Positions 24,484 to 33,300 of a stretch of DNA of 34,774 nucleotides are shown here, one piece after another. The notes beneath the pieces are model-generated. The model ran no database searches. It saw only the letters and a list, made by a program, of their open reading frames with translations, and was not told where the DNA came from. Source of the DNA: Fibrobacter succinogenes (lineage in GTDB: Bacteria > Fibrobacterota > Fibrobacteria > Fibrobacterales > Fibrobacteraceae); the NCBI GenBank assembly GCA_902762795.1, contig CACWPM010000061.1:1-34774 (forward strand). Direction: 5' to 3'. The position numbers were made by a program, and so were the translations under genes. Every line of letters begins with the position of its first letter. Positions within the stretch are counted from its first letter, which is position 1.

Positions 24484-24622
24484 TTTCACTTTGTATATTT
24501 GCGGGCGTCGCTGTCTTGTTGTTGAAAGGGAGATTCCCACTTTCTACTCAAAGAGCATAACTCAACTATAGAACTAAAGTTCAAAGTTTCGTATAGCGGG
24601 AATGACAAAACGTTCTGATTTT

Positions 24623-25117
24623 TTAGAAATTGAACGCGAGAGCGATGCCGCCTTGTTGTGTTGGGACGAGGCTCAAGTTGGTGGAGGCATTGCCGGCGAT
24701 TTTGCCGATTTCGTTGTTGTAAATTTCGACTGCTCCATCTTTTTTGGAGTTGCCGATGTATTCGATGACAAAAGCGGCGACAATAATTGCGCCACCCAAA
24801 GCTAATGTCCTTTTGTATCCTTGATCACTAGAACCGGGGGCAGAACCAACGGCGATACTGTAACCGACGAGGAAACCGCCACCGGCAGCAACGCCCCAAG
24901 AGGTGTATCTTAATATGTTTCCCGTTTTCCATTTGCTGATAGCTTCTGGAACATTGGCAAGTTCCCGTTCGAAAGCGTCGCAATCGACTTCCTGTCCGTC
25001 AATGGTGTAGTCCGTTGAAAAAAATCCCCTGTCCATGGTAAGTTTGTGTGCTTGGCCTTGTGCAAAAGAAAGTGTTGCTGCACAGAGGACGAGTAAAACT
25101 GCAAAAAGTTTTTTCAT
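24623..25117 (-). CDS. Hypothetical secreted/membrane-associated protein
   Basis: 164 residues. A clear signal peptide (KKLFAVLLVLCAATLSFAQG, cleavage after SFA) is followed by a soluble acidic part with a conserved-looking F-x-x-x-D/E-x-x-x-A pattern (VDCDAFERELANVPEAISKW). Two glycine/alanine-rich hydrophobic segments come next, at about 75-93 (SWGVAAGGGFLVGYSIAVG) and 104-121 (LALGGAIIVAAFVIEYIGN). It ends in IALAFNF, reminiscent of a terminal membrane strand. No family is recognised. It is the sole gene between the repeat block and the MBL gene, on the same strand as the latter. Confidence 0.68.
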   Translation of the reverse strand: MKKLFAVLLVLCAATLSFAQGQAHKLTMDRGFFSTDYTIDGQEVDCDAFERELANVPEAISKWKTGNILRYTSWGVAAGGGFLVGYSIAVGSAPGSSDQGYKRTLALGGAIIVAAFVIEYIGNSKKDGAVEIYNNEIGKIAGNASTNLSLVPTQQGGIALAFNF

Positions 25118-25180
25118 TTGAAATACCTTGTTGATAGAAATGATTATGATATTACAAGTTAGAATAAATCAAATAAATTA

Positions 25181-25199
25181 TTTGACGTTTTTGGTCAAA
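25181..25199. promoter_or_regulatory. Inverted repeat TTTGAC-N7-GTCAAA
   Basis: TTTGAC (25181-25186) and GTCAAA (25194-25199) form a perfect dyad between the secreted-protein gene start (25117) and the MBL gene end (25241). It lies about 65 bases upstream of the minus-strand gene at 25117. The same half-site forms the dyad at 26977-26998. It could be an operator, or a hairpin after the MBL gene. Confidence 0.4.
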
Positions 25200-25240
25200 A
25201 TGTAGGCTGTTTTGGGAATAACTGGATAAATTCCGTGGAT

Positions 25241-26119
25241 TTACACTTCGATTTCCATGCCGGTGTGCATTTGTGTGACTTTATCGCCGAGCACTTCGTG
25301 TAAAATCTCGTAGGCGCGCTGACCGGTGCAATGCCCCGTGTAGATTTTTTGAACGTTCAAATTGCGGAGGCGTTCGGCGAATGCTTTTACGCGGTCGTCA
25401 GATGTACGGAACAGATGGAAACCGCCGAGGATGGCATAAATTTGCTTGCCGGGGAATGTCGCTTCGATTTCCTTGACGATATTGTCGGCGCCGCCGTGAC
25501 TGCAACTGTTCATGATGAACAATCCCCTTGGCGTATCGAAGACGAGACTTTGTTCGTGGTCAAAACTGTCGGGGCGGTACTTGCCGTTTTCCTTGACGCT
25601 CATGTGGGCGCGTTTGCCGATTTCATCGAGGTTTGGCGTCTTGTGGCCGACGAGAGTTACTCCCGGAAAAATTTCGCAGTCGCCGTTGACGAATACAATG
25701 CGGTCGGCGTTCTTTTTGATCGTGCTTTTGCGGATGCCGATGTATTCCTGATATGTGAAAAACTTTAAGAATTTGTGCGTATGGTAGCAGTTTTCAGCAG
25801 CGGCATCGCGCAGGTAAAATTTGGCGTGGTTGTTGCGCTTGAAAAATTCCTGCATGCCGTCGGCGTGATCGTAATGCGCGTGGCTCAAGACGCCGGCGTC
25901 GATTTTAGAAATGTCAATCCCCATGAGTGCGGCGTTCTTTGCGAATTGCGATGAGGCTCCCGTGTCGAGCAAGATGCGCTTGCCGTTAAATTCCGTGTAG
26001 ACGCAAAGGCCCCATTCGCCTTTTAATTGCTTTTGTGAAGCATCGGCTGTGCAGGAATCGCAAGTGCAGTTACTGTTGGCAAAACCGCTGATGTTGTCTA
26101 TAAGGATTTTAATTATCAC
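25241..26119 (-). CDS. Metallo-beta-lactamase-fold hydrolase
   Basis: 292 residues. The metal motif is S-H80-A-H82-Y-D84-H85 (HxHxDH), and further ligand regions are NSCSHGGADN and the C-terminal GHCTGQ. The layout (LLDTGASSQFAKNAALMGIDISKIDAGVLSHAHYDHADGM) resembles the group containing the archaeal dihydropterin-ribofuranosylaminobenzene phosphate synthase and related oxidoreductase-like MBL proteins. Its substrate cannot be predicted. An unusual Cys-rich insertion sits near the N-terminus (C18, C20, C23: NCTCDSCTADAS). It overlaps the rsmA stop by 11 bases, so both are on one transcript. Confidence 0.85.
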   Translation of the reverse strand: MIIKILIDNISGFANSNCTCDSCTADASQKQLKGEWGLCVYTEFNGKRILLDTGASSQFAKNAALMGIDISKIDAGVLSHAHYDHADGMQEFFKRNNHAKFYLRDAAAENCYHTHKFLKFFTYQEYIGIRKSTIKKNADRIVFVNGDCEIFPGVTLVGHKTPNLDEIGKRAHMSVKENGKYRPDSFDHEQSLVFDTPRGLFIMNSCSHGGADNIVKEIEATFPGKQIYAILGGFHLFRTSDDRVKAFAERLRNLNVQKIYTGHCTGQRAYEILHEVLGDKVTQMHTGMEIEV

Positions 26120-26894
26120 CTTTAAATGCCTTGTAGAAATTCAGGAACTGCTCGGGGCTGAGTTCTTCGGCACGGATGGTCGTGGGCCAATCCAAAAGTT
26201 CGATGGTCGCCTGGATTTTCTTCTTGTCGTAGTTCCTGCCGAACGAATTGGCGAGAGTCTTTCGCTTTTGCGTGAATGCGGTGCGTACAAAGTCAAAGAA
26301 TCCGTCGGGCGCCTGGAGGGCGTCTTCGCGCGGGGTCAAAAGCATCGTGGCGCTATCGACATTCGGCTTCGGCGTGAAATGCTCCGGCCCGATCTTGCGC
26401 AAAATTTGCGTGTTTGCAAATGCAGAAACAAGAACGGATAAACTCCCGTAATTGCTGGAGCAGGGTTCGGCGCAAATGCGTTCGGCCACTTCGAGTTGCA
26501 CCATTCCCATGAAGCCCTTGGTGAAGTGCAATCGCGGCATAAGTCCTGCGATAATTGCGGTACTTACGTTGTATGGCAAGTTGCCGGTGACCCACGGCTT
26601 TTCGTGCGCATCCAGGAATGCTTGCAAGTCGAATTTCAAAAAGTCGATGTTGACAATGTTGAAGTTCTTGTAGTCCTTGAATTTCTCTTTCAAGACTTCG
26701 ACACATTGCTCGTCGATTTCGACAGCGGTGAGTTCCAGCCCGCGGTTGAGCAAGTGCTCCGTGAGGGCGCCGTGCCCGGGACCGATTTCAAGAACGAATT
26801 CGTGAGCTTCGGCGGGCAAGTCGCCCGCGATGGCGGTGGCGGTTTCGACATCCAAAAAGTTCTGTCCGAATTTACGGCGGCGTGCTCTATCCAT
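26109..26894 (-). CDS. rsmA: 16S rRNA dimethyladenosine transferase (A1518/A1519)
   Basis: 261 residues from the ATG at 26894. The longer frame up to 27050 adds 52 residues without family similarity, and the family start RRKFGQNFLD lies just after the chosen ATG. The SAM-binding motif is EIGPGHGALT and the catalytic motif NLPYNVST. FTPKPNVDSATMLLTPR and FTQKRKTLANSF are typical of KsgA/RsmA. It dimethylates two adjacent adenines in helix 45, a late step of 30S assembly. No Shine-Dalgarno sequence precedes the ATG; a TATATTCG box lies 5 bases upstream. Confidence 0.94.
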   Translation of the reverse strand: MDRARRRKFGQNFLDVETATAIAGDLPAEAHEFVLEIGPGHGALTEHLLNRGLELTAVEIDEQCVEVLKEKFKDYKNFNIVNIDFLKFDLQAFLDAHEKPWVTGNLPYNVSTAIIAGLMPRLHFTKGFMGMVQLEVAERICAEPCSSNYGSLSVLVSAFANTQILRKIGPEHFTPKPNVDSATMLLTPREDALQAPDGFFDFVRTAFTQKRKTLANSFGRNYDKKKIQATIELLDWPTTIRAEELSPEQFLNFYKAFKGDN

Positions 26895-26976
26895 GATGGC
26901 GAATATAGAAATTGATGGGGGTGGTTGCGAACGCTGTCGGTGAAACGTATGTGCTATAGATTCAAGGAAAATGTTT

Positions 26977-26998
26977 TTTTGACAGTAAAGTGTCAAAA
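26977..26998. promoter_or_regulatory. Perfect inverted repeat TTTTGACA-N6-TGTCAAAA, candidate operator
   Basis: Eight-base arms at 26977-26984 and 26991-26998 around GTAAAG. TTGACA also equals a consensus -35 element. It is centred about 93 bases upstream of rsmA and about 240 bases upstream of the phosphohexomutase. The dyad at 25181-25199 uses the same half-site. Confidence 0.45.
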
Positions 26999-27183
26999 TT
27001 GAAATGTATATTGAAAATATGTGTTCTCTATTCTTTGCTGTTATTATCACTATGCTCCTCTTTTTCTTTTACTGCTGAAATGAGGGTCTTTATATTAAGC
27101 AGTTTTTAGTATCTTTTACCTTGTAAAAACATTTGGCGGTTTCAGCGGCATTTTAGGATTTTGCAACAGCATTATTGCATCCT

Positions 27184-27211
27184 TCCTACGGTCTACTTCC
27201 TACCGCCTACT
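27184..27211. repeat. 14-base tandem repeat, two copies
   Basis: TCCTACGGTCTACT (27184-27197) and TCCTACCGCCTACT (27198-27211) are adjacent and differ at two positions. They sit just before the ribosome binding site of the next gene. Confidence 0.65.
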
Positions 27212-27226
27212 TATTAGAGGTTTTCT

Positions 27227-28759
27227 ATGTCCGTTGCGATGCAAGATGTGATGAAACAGTCCGGGGTGGCGTTTGGCACGAGCGGTGCCCGCGGCCTCGT
27301 GAGCGCCATGACCGACCGTGTGTGCTATGTGTATGCGCGTTCCTTTATCAAGTACTGCGAAGCCTCTTACAAGTGCGAACATACGATTGCGATTGCGGGT
27401 GACTTGCGCCCGAGTACGGAACGCATCTTGAAGTCGCTCGTGCAGGCTGGCGCCGATGCGAACTGGAAGGTCATTTACTGCGGCCGCATCCCGAGCCCGG
27501 CGATTGCGATGTACGGCATCGACAAGCATTTGCCGACCATCATGGTGACGGGCAGCCACATTCCGGCAGACCGCAACGGTATCAAGTTCAATCACCCGAA
27601 TGGCGAAATCACGAAGGCCGACGAACAGGGTATTGTGTCGCAGTCGGTCGATTTCGACGAATCGCTTTTTGGTGCGGATGGCATGTTGAAAAATGCGCCG
27701 GAACTCCCGGCGGTCGAGGCAGAAGCCGAAGAAAATTACTGCAAGCGTTACCCGGACTTTTTTGGCAGCGACGCTTTGCATGGACTCACGATTGGCGTTT
27801 ACCAGCATTCCGCTGTGGGCCGCGACATTGTCGTGCGCGTTCTCGAAAGCCTCGGAGCGACGGTCAAGCCGTTTGGCCGTAGCGATGTCTTTGTTCCGGT
27901 CGATACCGAAGCGATCCGCAAGGAAGACGAAGAACTTGCCCGCGAATTTACGCACAAGGATTACGTGGATGCCGTGTTCAGCACCGATGGCGATTCGGAC
28001 CGCCCGCTTTTGGCTGATGATGTGGGCATGTGGTTGCGTGGCGACGTGCTGGGCATTTTGGCCGCTCAGGCTCTCGGCATCAAGCGCATCGCGACTCCGG
28101 TGAGCTGCAACACTTCGCTTGAAAAGTCCGGTAGCTTTGAAAAGATTTGCCGCACGCGCATCGGTAGCCCGTATGTGATTGCAGGCATGGAAAGCCTGGT
28201 CGATGCAAACGACAAGAGTCTCACAGTTGCGGGTTACGAAGCGAATGGCGGCTTCCTGCTCGAAACGGATTTGACTCGTGAATTTGTGAAGGGCGACAAG
28301 CGTGAAGTTCGTACGCTCAAGGCGCTCCCGACACGTGACGCGCTCCTCCCGATGATTGCCGTGATGGTGATGGTCCGCGAAGAACGCATGTGCGTTGTGG
28401 ATCTGTTGCGCAAGTTGCCCAAGCGCTTTACCGTGAGCGACCGCCTCAAGGAATTCCCGACCGAAAGATCTAAGGCGAAACTTGCCGAAATCCGCGAAAA
28501 GAATCTCGGAGAAAAGCTCTTCGGCGCTCTCGCTGCAAAGCCCTCCAAGTTCGCGAAGGACAAGACGTTCCAAGGCAAGATCGTGTCGCTCAACGAAGTC
28601 GATGGCTACCGCATGGAATTCGATTCCGGCGACATCATCCACTTGCGTCCGAGCGGAAACGCTCCGGAATTCCGTTGTTACGTGGAAACCGAAGGCAAGG
28701 AACGCAGCGCAGAACTCCTCGCCGATTGCCTCAAGATTATGGAAGGCTGGCGAAAGTAG
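27227..28759 (+). CDS. Phosphohexomutase (phosphoglucomutase/phosphomannomutase family)
   Basis: 510 residues with the four family signatures: phosphoserine loop TGSHIPADRNGIKF (S110), metal-binding loop TDGDSDRP (D254, D256, D258), sugar-binding loop EANGG (E338, in place of the commoner E-x-S-G), and phosphate-binding loop RPSGNAPEFR (474-483). The enzyme interconverts hexose 1- and 6-phosphates; which sugar cannot be settled from sequence alone. The EANGG variant is seen in phosphomannomutase-like members. It has its own ribosome binding site and ends with a strong terminator. It could feed sugar nucleotides to the polysaccharide system nearby, which is inference. Confidence 0.9.
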   Translation: MSVAMQDVMKQSGVAFGTSGARGLVSAMTDRVCYVYARSFIKYCEASYKCEHTIAIAGDLRPSTERILKSLVQAGADANWKVIYCGRIPSPAIAMYGIDKHLPTIMVTGSHIPADRNGIKFNHPNGEITKADEQGIVSQSVDFDESLFGADGMLKNAPELPAVEAEAEENYCKRYPDFFGSDALHGLTIGVYQHSAVGRDIVVRVLESLGATVKPFGRSDVFVPVDTEAIRKEDEELAREFTHKDYVDAVFSTDGDSDRPLLADDVGMWLRGDVLGILAAQALGIKRIATPVSCNTSLEKSGSFEKICRTRIGSPYVIAGMESLVDANDKSLTVAGYEANGGFLLETDLTREFVKGDKREVRTLKALPTRDALLPMIAVMVMVREERMCVVDLLRKLPKRFTVSDRLKEFPTERSKAKLAEIREKNLGEKLFGALAAKPSKFAKDKTFQGKIVSLNEVDGYRMEFDSGDIIHLRPSGNAPEFRCYVETEGKERSAELLADCLKIMEGWRK

Positions 28760-28784
28760 GCGAAAGGACGGCTCTACTTCCCAT

Positions 28785-28809
28785 TCCCGCTTTGCGCGGG
28801 ATTTTTTTT
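28785..28809 (+). terminator. Rho-independent terminator after the phosphohexomutase
   Basis: TCCCGC (28785-28790) pairs with GCGGGA (28796-28801) around TTTGC, followed by eight T (28802-28809). It starts 26 bases after the stop. Confidence 0.9.
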
Positions 28810-28826
28810 GCTCCAATTTTAATTTT

Positions 28827-28834
28827 TATATTCA
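28827..28834 (+). promoter_or_regulatory. TATATTCA promoter-like box before the FGE-like gene
   Basis: TATATTCA follows a T-run and ends 13 bases before the ATG at 28848. It resembles the TATATTCG box before rsmA and the TAnnTTTG boxes elsewhere in the window. It comes right after the previous terminator, where a new promoter is needed. Confidence 0.4.
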
Positions 28835-28847
28835 TTTCTTGACAGAT

Positions 28848-30107
28848 ATGAAATTTCTGCTTGCCATATTGATGTTGATTGTACCGTTAGCCTTGGCTTT
28901 TGCTGAAGCTCGGTCTAGGGCTTTTCTCCCAAGCGAGGGCGTTTTCCGTGTGGCTATGCGGGATTCCGTTTCCTGGCTTGAAATGGAAAAGAATACGGAT
29001 TATTTCATCTGTACGGACGATGTTCACGGTGGCTTTTGGAAAGTTAATGATTTCTCGTATAAGAAAGAGGAAAATTGCATCCGGCTCAATTCGGGCAATT
29101 ATGTCAAGGACGGAAAAATTTGGTATGTGACCCGGATGGGAAACGTGCGTACAATCCATTTTCTTGTCGGGATGAAGTATGTGGATTTATCGACGGAAAA
29201 GCATTGGGTCGGTTTTGAGGGGGCGGATTACGTCGTAAAGGGTAATCGCCGGCAACCTTTCAAAGATTCTCTCCGGCTTGAAAGCATCGACGAAATTTTG
29301 GCGGTAGATGAATACAAAGTTACGGAATGTGAATTTGTTCATGCTTTATGGGATTCGATTCCTGAAAAGGTGAGTGCTGGCTTGGACAGCAATAGCATTT
29401 TTTGGATTGAAAAGAAAAAGTCGATGAAAAAGGGCGGGCTTTGCGATGCCCATGATTCAGCTGCCGTTCGTGTTCGCCTGTATCATGCGTTTCTGTATGC
29501 GAATATGCGCAGCTTGCGCGATGGCTTTAGGCCTGTGTATTCGCTTGAAAAAGCAAATGATGCGCGGCGGTCGTTTCAGGAAGACGGTTCCTTTAACATT
29601 TTAAAGACTGGTTTTGCCGATGTTCAAGGCGATTCGAGTATCGTGCATGTAAAAGAGGACAAAGATGCGGACGGCTACCGTTTGCCTTTTTACTACGAGT
29701 GGGTTGCCTTGGCTGGAGCGGACGATTCTACGGAAATTCAGGGGAAGGCGTGGTTCGGAATCCGCGACCGCAATGACGTTTATTCGAAAATGGACAAGAG
29801 AAAGTACATGGATTCATTCTATTTGGAAGGCTCTTGCGGCAAGTGGCTGCAAAAATCCCGCCCCGTGGGGATGCTTCCTCCCAATGCGTATGGACTGTAC
29901 GACATGTTCGGCCTCGTGTGCGAAAGGGTCCTGTTGCCCGGCAAGAGCATATTTTATGCGGACATCGCCTCGTGCAAGGGCGGGTTCTTGACTTCTTTAC
30001 GCGAAGAATTGAATGTGAGGACTCATTGCGACGATGACGGATTTGACCTCATACCTTTCCAGGGGTTGCGACTTGTCCGTGAGATAAAAGGCGATAAAAT
30101 TTTTTGA
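28848..30107 (+). CDS. Secreted FGE-sulfatase (SUMF1)-domain-like protein, degenerate
   Basis: 419 residues from ATG 28848, which opens a signal peptide (KFLLAILMLIVPLALAFA). The frame stays open upstream into the phosphohexomutase gene, but that part is out-of-frame overlap. The second half (about 145-415) follows the formylglycine-generating-enzyme fold pattern: DEYKVTECEFVHALWDSIPE, ADGYRLPFYYEWVALAGA, VGMLPPNAYGLYDMFGLVCERV, and a final FQGLRLVRE in place of the usual GFR-x-x-R. The RGGSW-like core is altered (CKGGFL) and the two catalytic cysteines are not evident, so enzyme activity is doubtful. Such domains also act as binding modules in secreted proteins. The N-terminal 140 residues are not recognised. 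Confidence 0.78.
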   Translation: MKFLLAILMLIVPLALAFAEARSRAFLPSEGVFRVAMRDSVSWLEMEKNTDYFICTDDVHGGFWKVNDFSYKKEENCIRLNSGNYVKDGKIWYVTRMGNVRTIHFLVGMKYVDLSTEKHWVGFEGADYVVKGNRRQPFKDSLRLESIDEILAVDEYKVTECEFVHALWDSIPEKVSAGLDSNSIFWIEKKKSMKKGGLCDAHDSAAVRVRLYHAFLYANMRSLRDGFRPVYSLEKANDARRSFQEDGSFNILKTGFADVQGDSSIVHVKEDKDADGYRLPFYYEWVALAGADDSTEIQGKAWFGIRDRNDVYSKMDKRKYMDSFYLEGSCGKWLQKSRPVGMLPPNAYGLYDMFGLVCERVLLPGKSIFYADIASCKGGFLTSLREELNVRTHCDDDGFDLIPFQGLRLVREIKGDKIF

Positions 30108-30348
30108 TTCAAGAAGAAAACAAACGAAAAAGCAATAATTTCCATTTCCAGAAGCCACTGCTTTTGACTATTATTTAGTTTACGAAAAAAATGTTATAGA
30201 AATTAGAATTTTTATCGGACAGCAATAAATTGTTTTATGCCATGGAATCTTATGCTTTAGCACGATTAAGATTGTTTTAGAATTGTAAAAAAAAAACTTG
30301 ACAAAAGTTTATAATAAAATAAATTATCACTTGTTGATTGGAGGGGGT
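30108..30348. promoter_or_regulatory. AT-rich upstream region of the PLAT/IPT operon with candidate promoter
   Basis: 241 bases, very AT-rich. TTGACA (30298-30303) is a perfect -35 hexamer. With a 16-base spacer the -10 would be TAAATT (30320-30325). A perfect TATAAT (30310-30315) is too close to be its partner. The ribosome binding site GGAGGGGG (30340-30347) is the strongest in the window, just before ATG 30349. No gene or clear terminator for the previous gene was seen. Confidence 0.5.
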
Positions 30349-33300
30349 ATGAAACAATTTATTGTTATAATTACCATTTTATTTGCTTTATGCACGGCAG
30401 CTTCATTTTCGCCGAATTCAGAAGCGGGAATGATATCGGTTTCTGTAGATGGTGAAAGCTTGCAGAATTTACTTTCAGTTTATGAAAATTCTGGTTTTCA
30501 CGATTTTGGAACTACCGAAAAAATAGATTCCGTTGATATAATAAAAAGAATTGACAAATATTATTTCTACAATTGGAAAATAGATCTAAATGATGATGAT
30601 CTAAAATTTAATATGGATGGAACGTTAAATGCACAAGCAGAATATGATTGGCGTAGCATTACATTTCATCCTTATGGAAAAACAAATGGTATAAGCGCTG
30701 TTGCTAACGCATTTTTTAAAGATTTTGGATTGTCAGATGATGGAAAAATTCATCTAAGTGTGTATATTGCAGATGCAGGTGTTGATATTTCTGATCTTTC
30801 TTATGGATATGGATTTATTATAGATAAGTTATTTATTGATGGTTTACTTGGTGTTGATGATTATATTGAAGCGGAAGTTCAGTCACGTGTTAAAAATACT
30901 TTAGAACAAATGACCGATGCGTTAAATTGTATAGACATTACAAATCAAATTGCTGTAAGTTTTCCGAATTTATCAAAAGAGGTAAAGATTAACCATGCCG
31001 ATACAAAGGTAGAAAATAATAAAATATATGCTTATGGTTGCCCAATTTCAAAAAAAATGATTGGCGATCAAGTCGTTATAAACGATACTCAATGCGAGAA
31101 TGTGATTTATAATATTTCGGTATGGACTGCAACAGATATAGGTAATGCGGGAACAAAATCAAAAACAAAAGTGTCTTTATGTGGTCGTGATATAACAGGA
31201 TCTAATAAATGCATAGACAATATAGATTTGAATAACTGGACTCAACAAGGACAATCTCATAGGCATATCCAAAAACCTTTTGTATTGATTGACGATTTGT
31301 CTGTAACCTTAGAAAGTGATAATTCCAGAAGTGATGATTGGTATGTGGATTCCGTTACAGTGGATATGAAACTTCCTAACAATAAAACATTCCATTATTG
31401 GTTTCCAATACATAAATGGATAGGGGGATTAATTGCACCAAGTTCATACACATTTAAACAAAATGATGATTTCCAAGTTTACACATTTAGAGTTGAAACA
31501 GGAAATCAGTCGGAATTCGATGGTGCTGGTACCGATTCAGATATTTTAGCTGAAGCATGCGATATTAATGATAAATGTCTTTTGTTTAATTTAGATAAAG
31601 ATAATTATAATGATTTTGAGAGTGGTTCTAATACTACATATACAATCATCACCAAGAAAAAATTAGATAATCTTAAAAGTTTGACCCTACATAATGTTCA
31701 TAATGGCAGCGATAACCCTGGATGGTATGTCCAAGATGTCTTGTATCTCCATTATTCATTTCCTGAAAATATCGATCATTCTGTAAAGGATGGTCAGGGA
31801 TTCATGTTCCGTCAATGGCTTGCTAAAGGAGAATACAAAGATTCCTATTATAGAACAGAAATGGATCGTTCATTTACCTCTATTATAGGTAGGTCTGATC
31901 TTTACTTAAGGCATGATATTTCTGTTAAGCGTCAAACAAACAATAATTTCGGATATAATGTCACGGTAAAAACGAAAGCTGGAGGTGCTAGTGGTACTGA
32001 TGCCGATATTATTTTGACTATAGAAGGATGTTCTGGAGAAAAGGAAATTTTCAATCTGAATAATGATAGAAATAATTTTGAAAAGGGAAATTTAGACAAC
32101 TTTAGACTTTCAGGTAAAAAAGATTTAAAGGGGATGAAAAGACTAACTTTATATAATGATGGTAGTGGAGATGGACCTGGATGGAATCCTGATACTTTGC
32201 AAGTATCCCTTATAAGTTATCAAGGTGAATATATTGTCCAATACGCAAAAGATGAAGCTACAGGTTTTGAAACAGGTGTTTACAACAAACCTTTCTTCTA
32301 TGTATTTACTAAAAATATAGCAGCGGGGGAAACATGGACTTCACCAGAACTTGCTTGTCCTGAAATAGAAAAACCAACAATCAATTCGTTCATTTATGAA
32401 ACCTATCCTGGTGATTATATAAAAATAACTGGAAATAATTTAGATAAGGCTCATGATATCAAGATTGTTTTAAATAAAACTACAAAACCTATACTTGTAA
32501 CAAGAGATTATGCTTTGATTCAGATTCCTGATGATACACCACAAGGCGATTATGATTGGGGCTCTGTTATATTAGACAGCGTTGTACAATCTGTTTTTAT
32601 TCATGTTCGCAAACAAAAACCAGTTCTAGACGGTTTAGCGATATCTGTAGCTGAACCCGGTGAAATTTTTGAAGCATCTATGCACAACATTGATTCATCC
32701 GCAAGTTTTTATTTAGGAGATAATCAATTAGAAGTACTTGATGTATCAAAACAAGGTGTTTATTTGCAAATCCCTAAAACTATGGAAAATGGTGTTTATA
32801 AGTTTAGGGCTGTATCAAATGGTTGGGATGTAGTTTATGATGAAACAATAGAAATAATCAAATCGATTGTTCCTCATGTTTCTTCCATTTCGGACAATCC
32901 TGTATATACTGGACAAATGGTTACGATTTATGGGAAAAACTTTGGTGAAGACGCATCATCTATACATGTTTTAGTTGGAGATAAACTGGCTGAAATCACA
33001 TTTCTAAAAGATGAAAAAATCACCATCCAAATCCCTAGCGGCGTATCTGGAAATGATATCACGGTAAGTGTTGATCGAGAAGATGTCTTTGCACCCGAAG
33101 TAATAAAAATTGAAATTAAAGGATTGCCGTGGTTTATGTCATTTGACGATAAAGAACATCCATGGACGAGTAAAAACGCAGAACTTTCGTATGATGCCTC
33201 TATAAAACAGGGTGATGTAGGTTATTCGTTAAAAATCCATGGTGATGGATACAAATCTATTGTTTCTCCAAAATTCAATACATACGAACTAAATTATGTT

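Larger units (their letters stand above)
24300..24622. other. Gene-free gap with two sets of repeats
   Basis: 323 bases between the YggS-family stop and the end of the minus-strand secreted-protein gene. It holds a 31-base repeat, a 49-base repeat and a TATATTTG promoter-like box (24494-24501) with no gene after it on the plus strand. A GGGAGATTCCC element at 24528-24538 echoes GGAGATTCCC at 13831-13840. No coding sequence is supported. Confidence 0.6.
26895..27226. other. Intergenic regulatory region between divergent rsmA and phosphohexomutase genes
   Basis: 332 bases with no supported gene. It contains the TATATTCG box for rsmA (26900-26907, minus), a large inverted repeat (26977-26998), a TATCTTTTA box on the plus strand near 27109, a 14-base tandem repeat (27184-27211), and an AGAGG ribosome binding site at 27215-27219. 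Confidence 0.6.

Noticed and set aside
26895-27050. Longer N-terminus for rsmA (52 extra residues)
   Set aside because: The added sequence has no family match and crosses the AT-rich promoter region. The family start begins right after ATG 26894.
27200-28816. 538-codon minus-strand frame antisense to the phosphohexomutase
   Set aside because: It shows no domain, and the sense protein carries all four active-site motifs. The frame even runs through the terminator.
30310-30315. TATAAT paired with the TTGACA at 30298
   Set aside because: The spacer would be only 6 bases, far too short for a sigma-70-type promoter.
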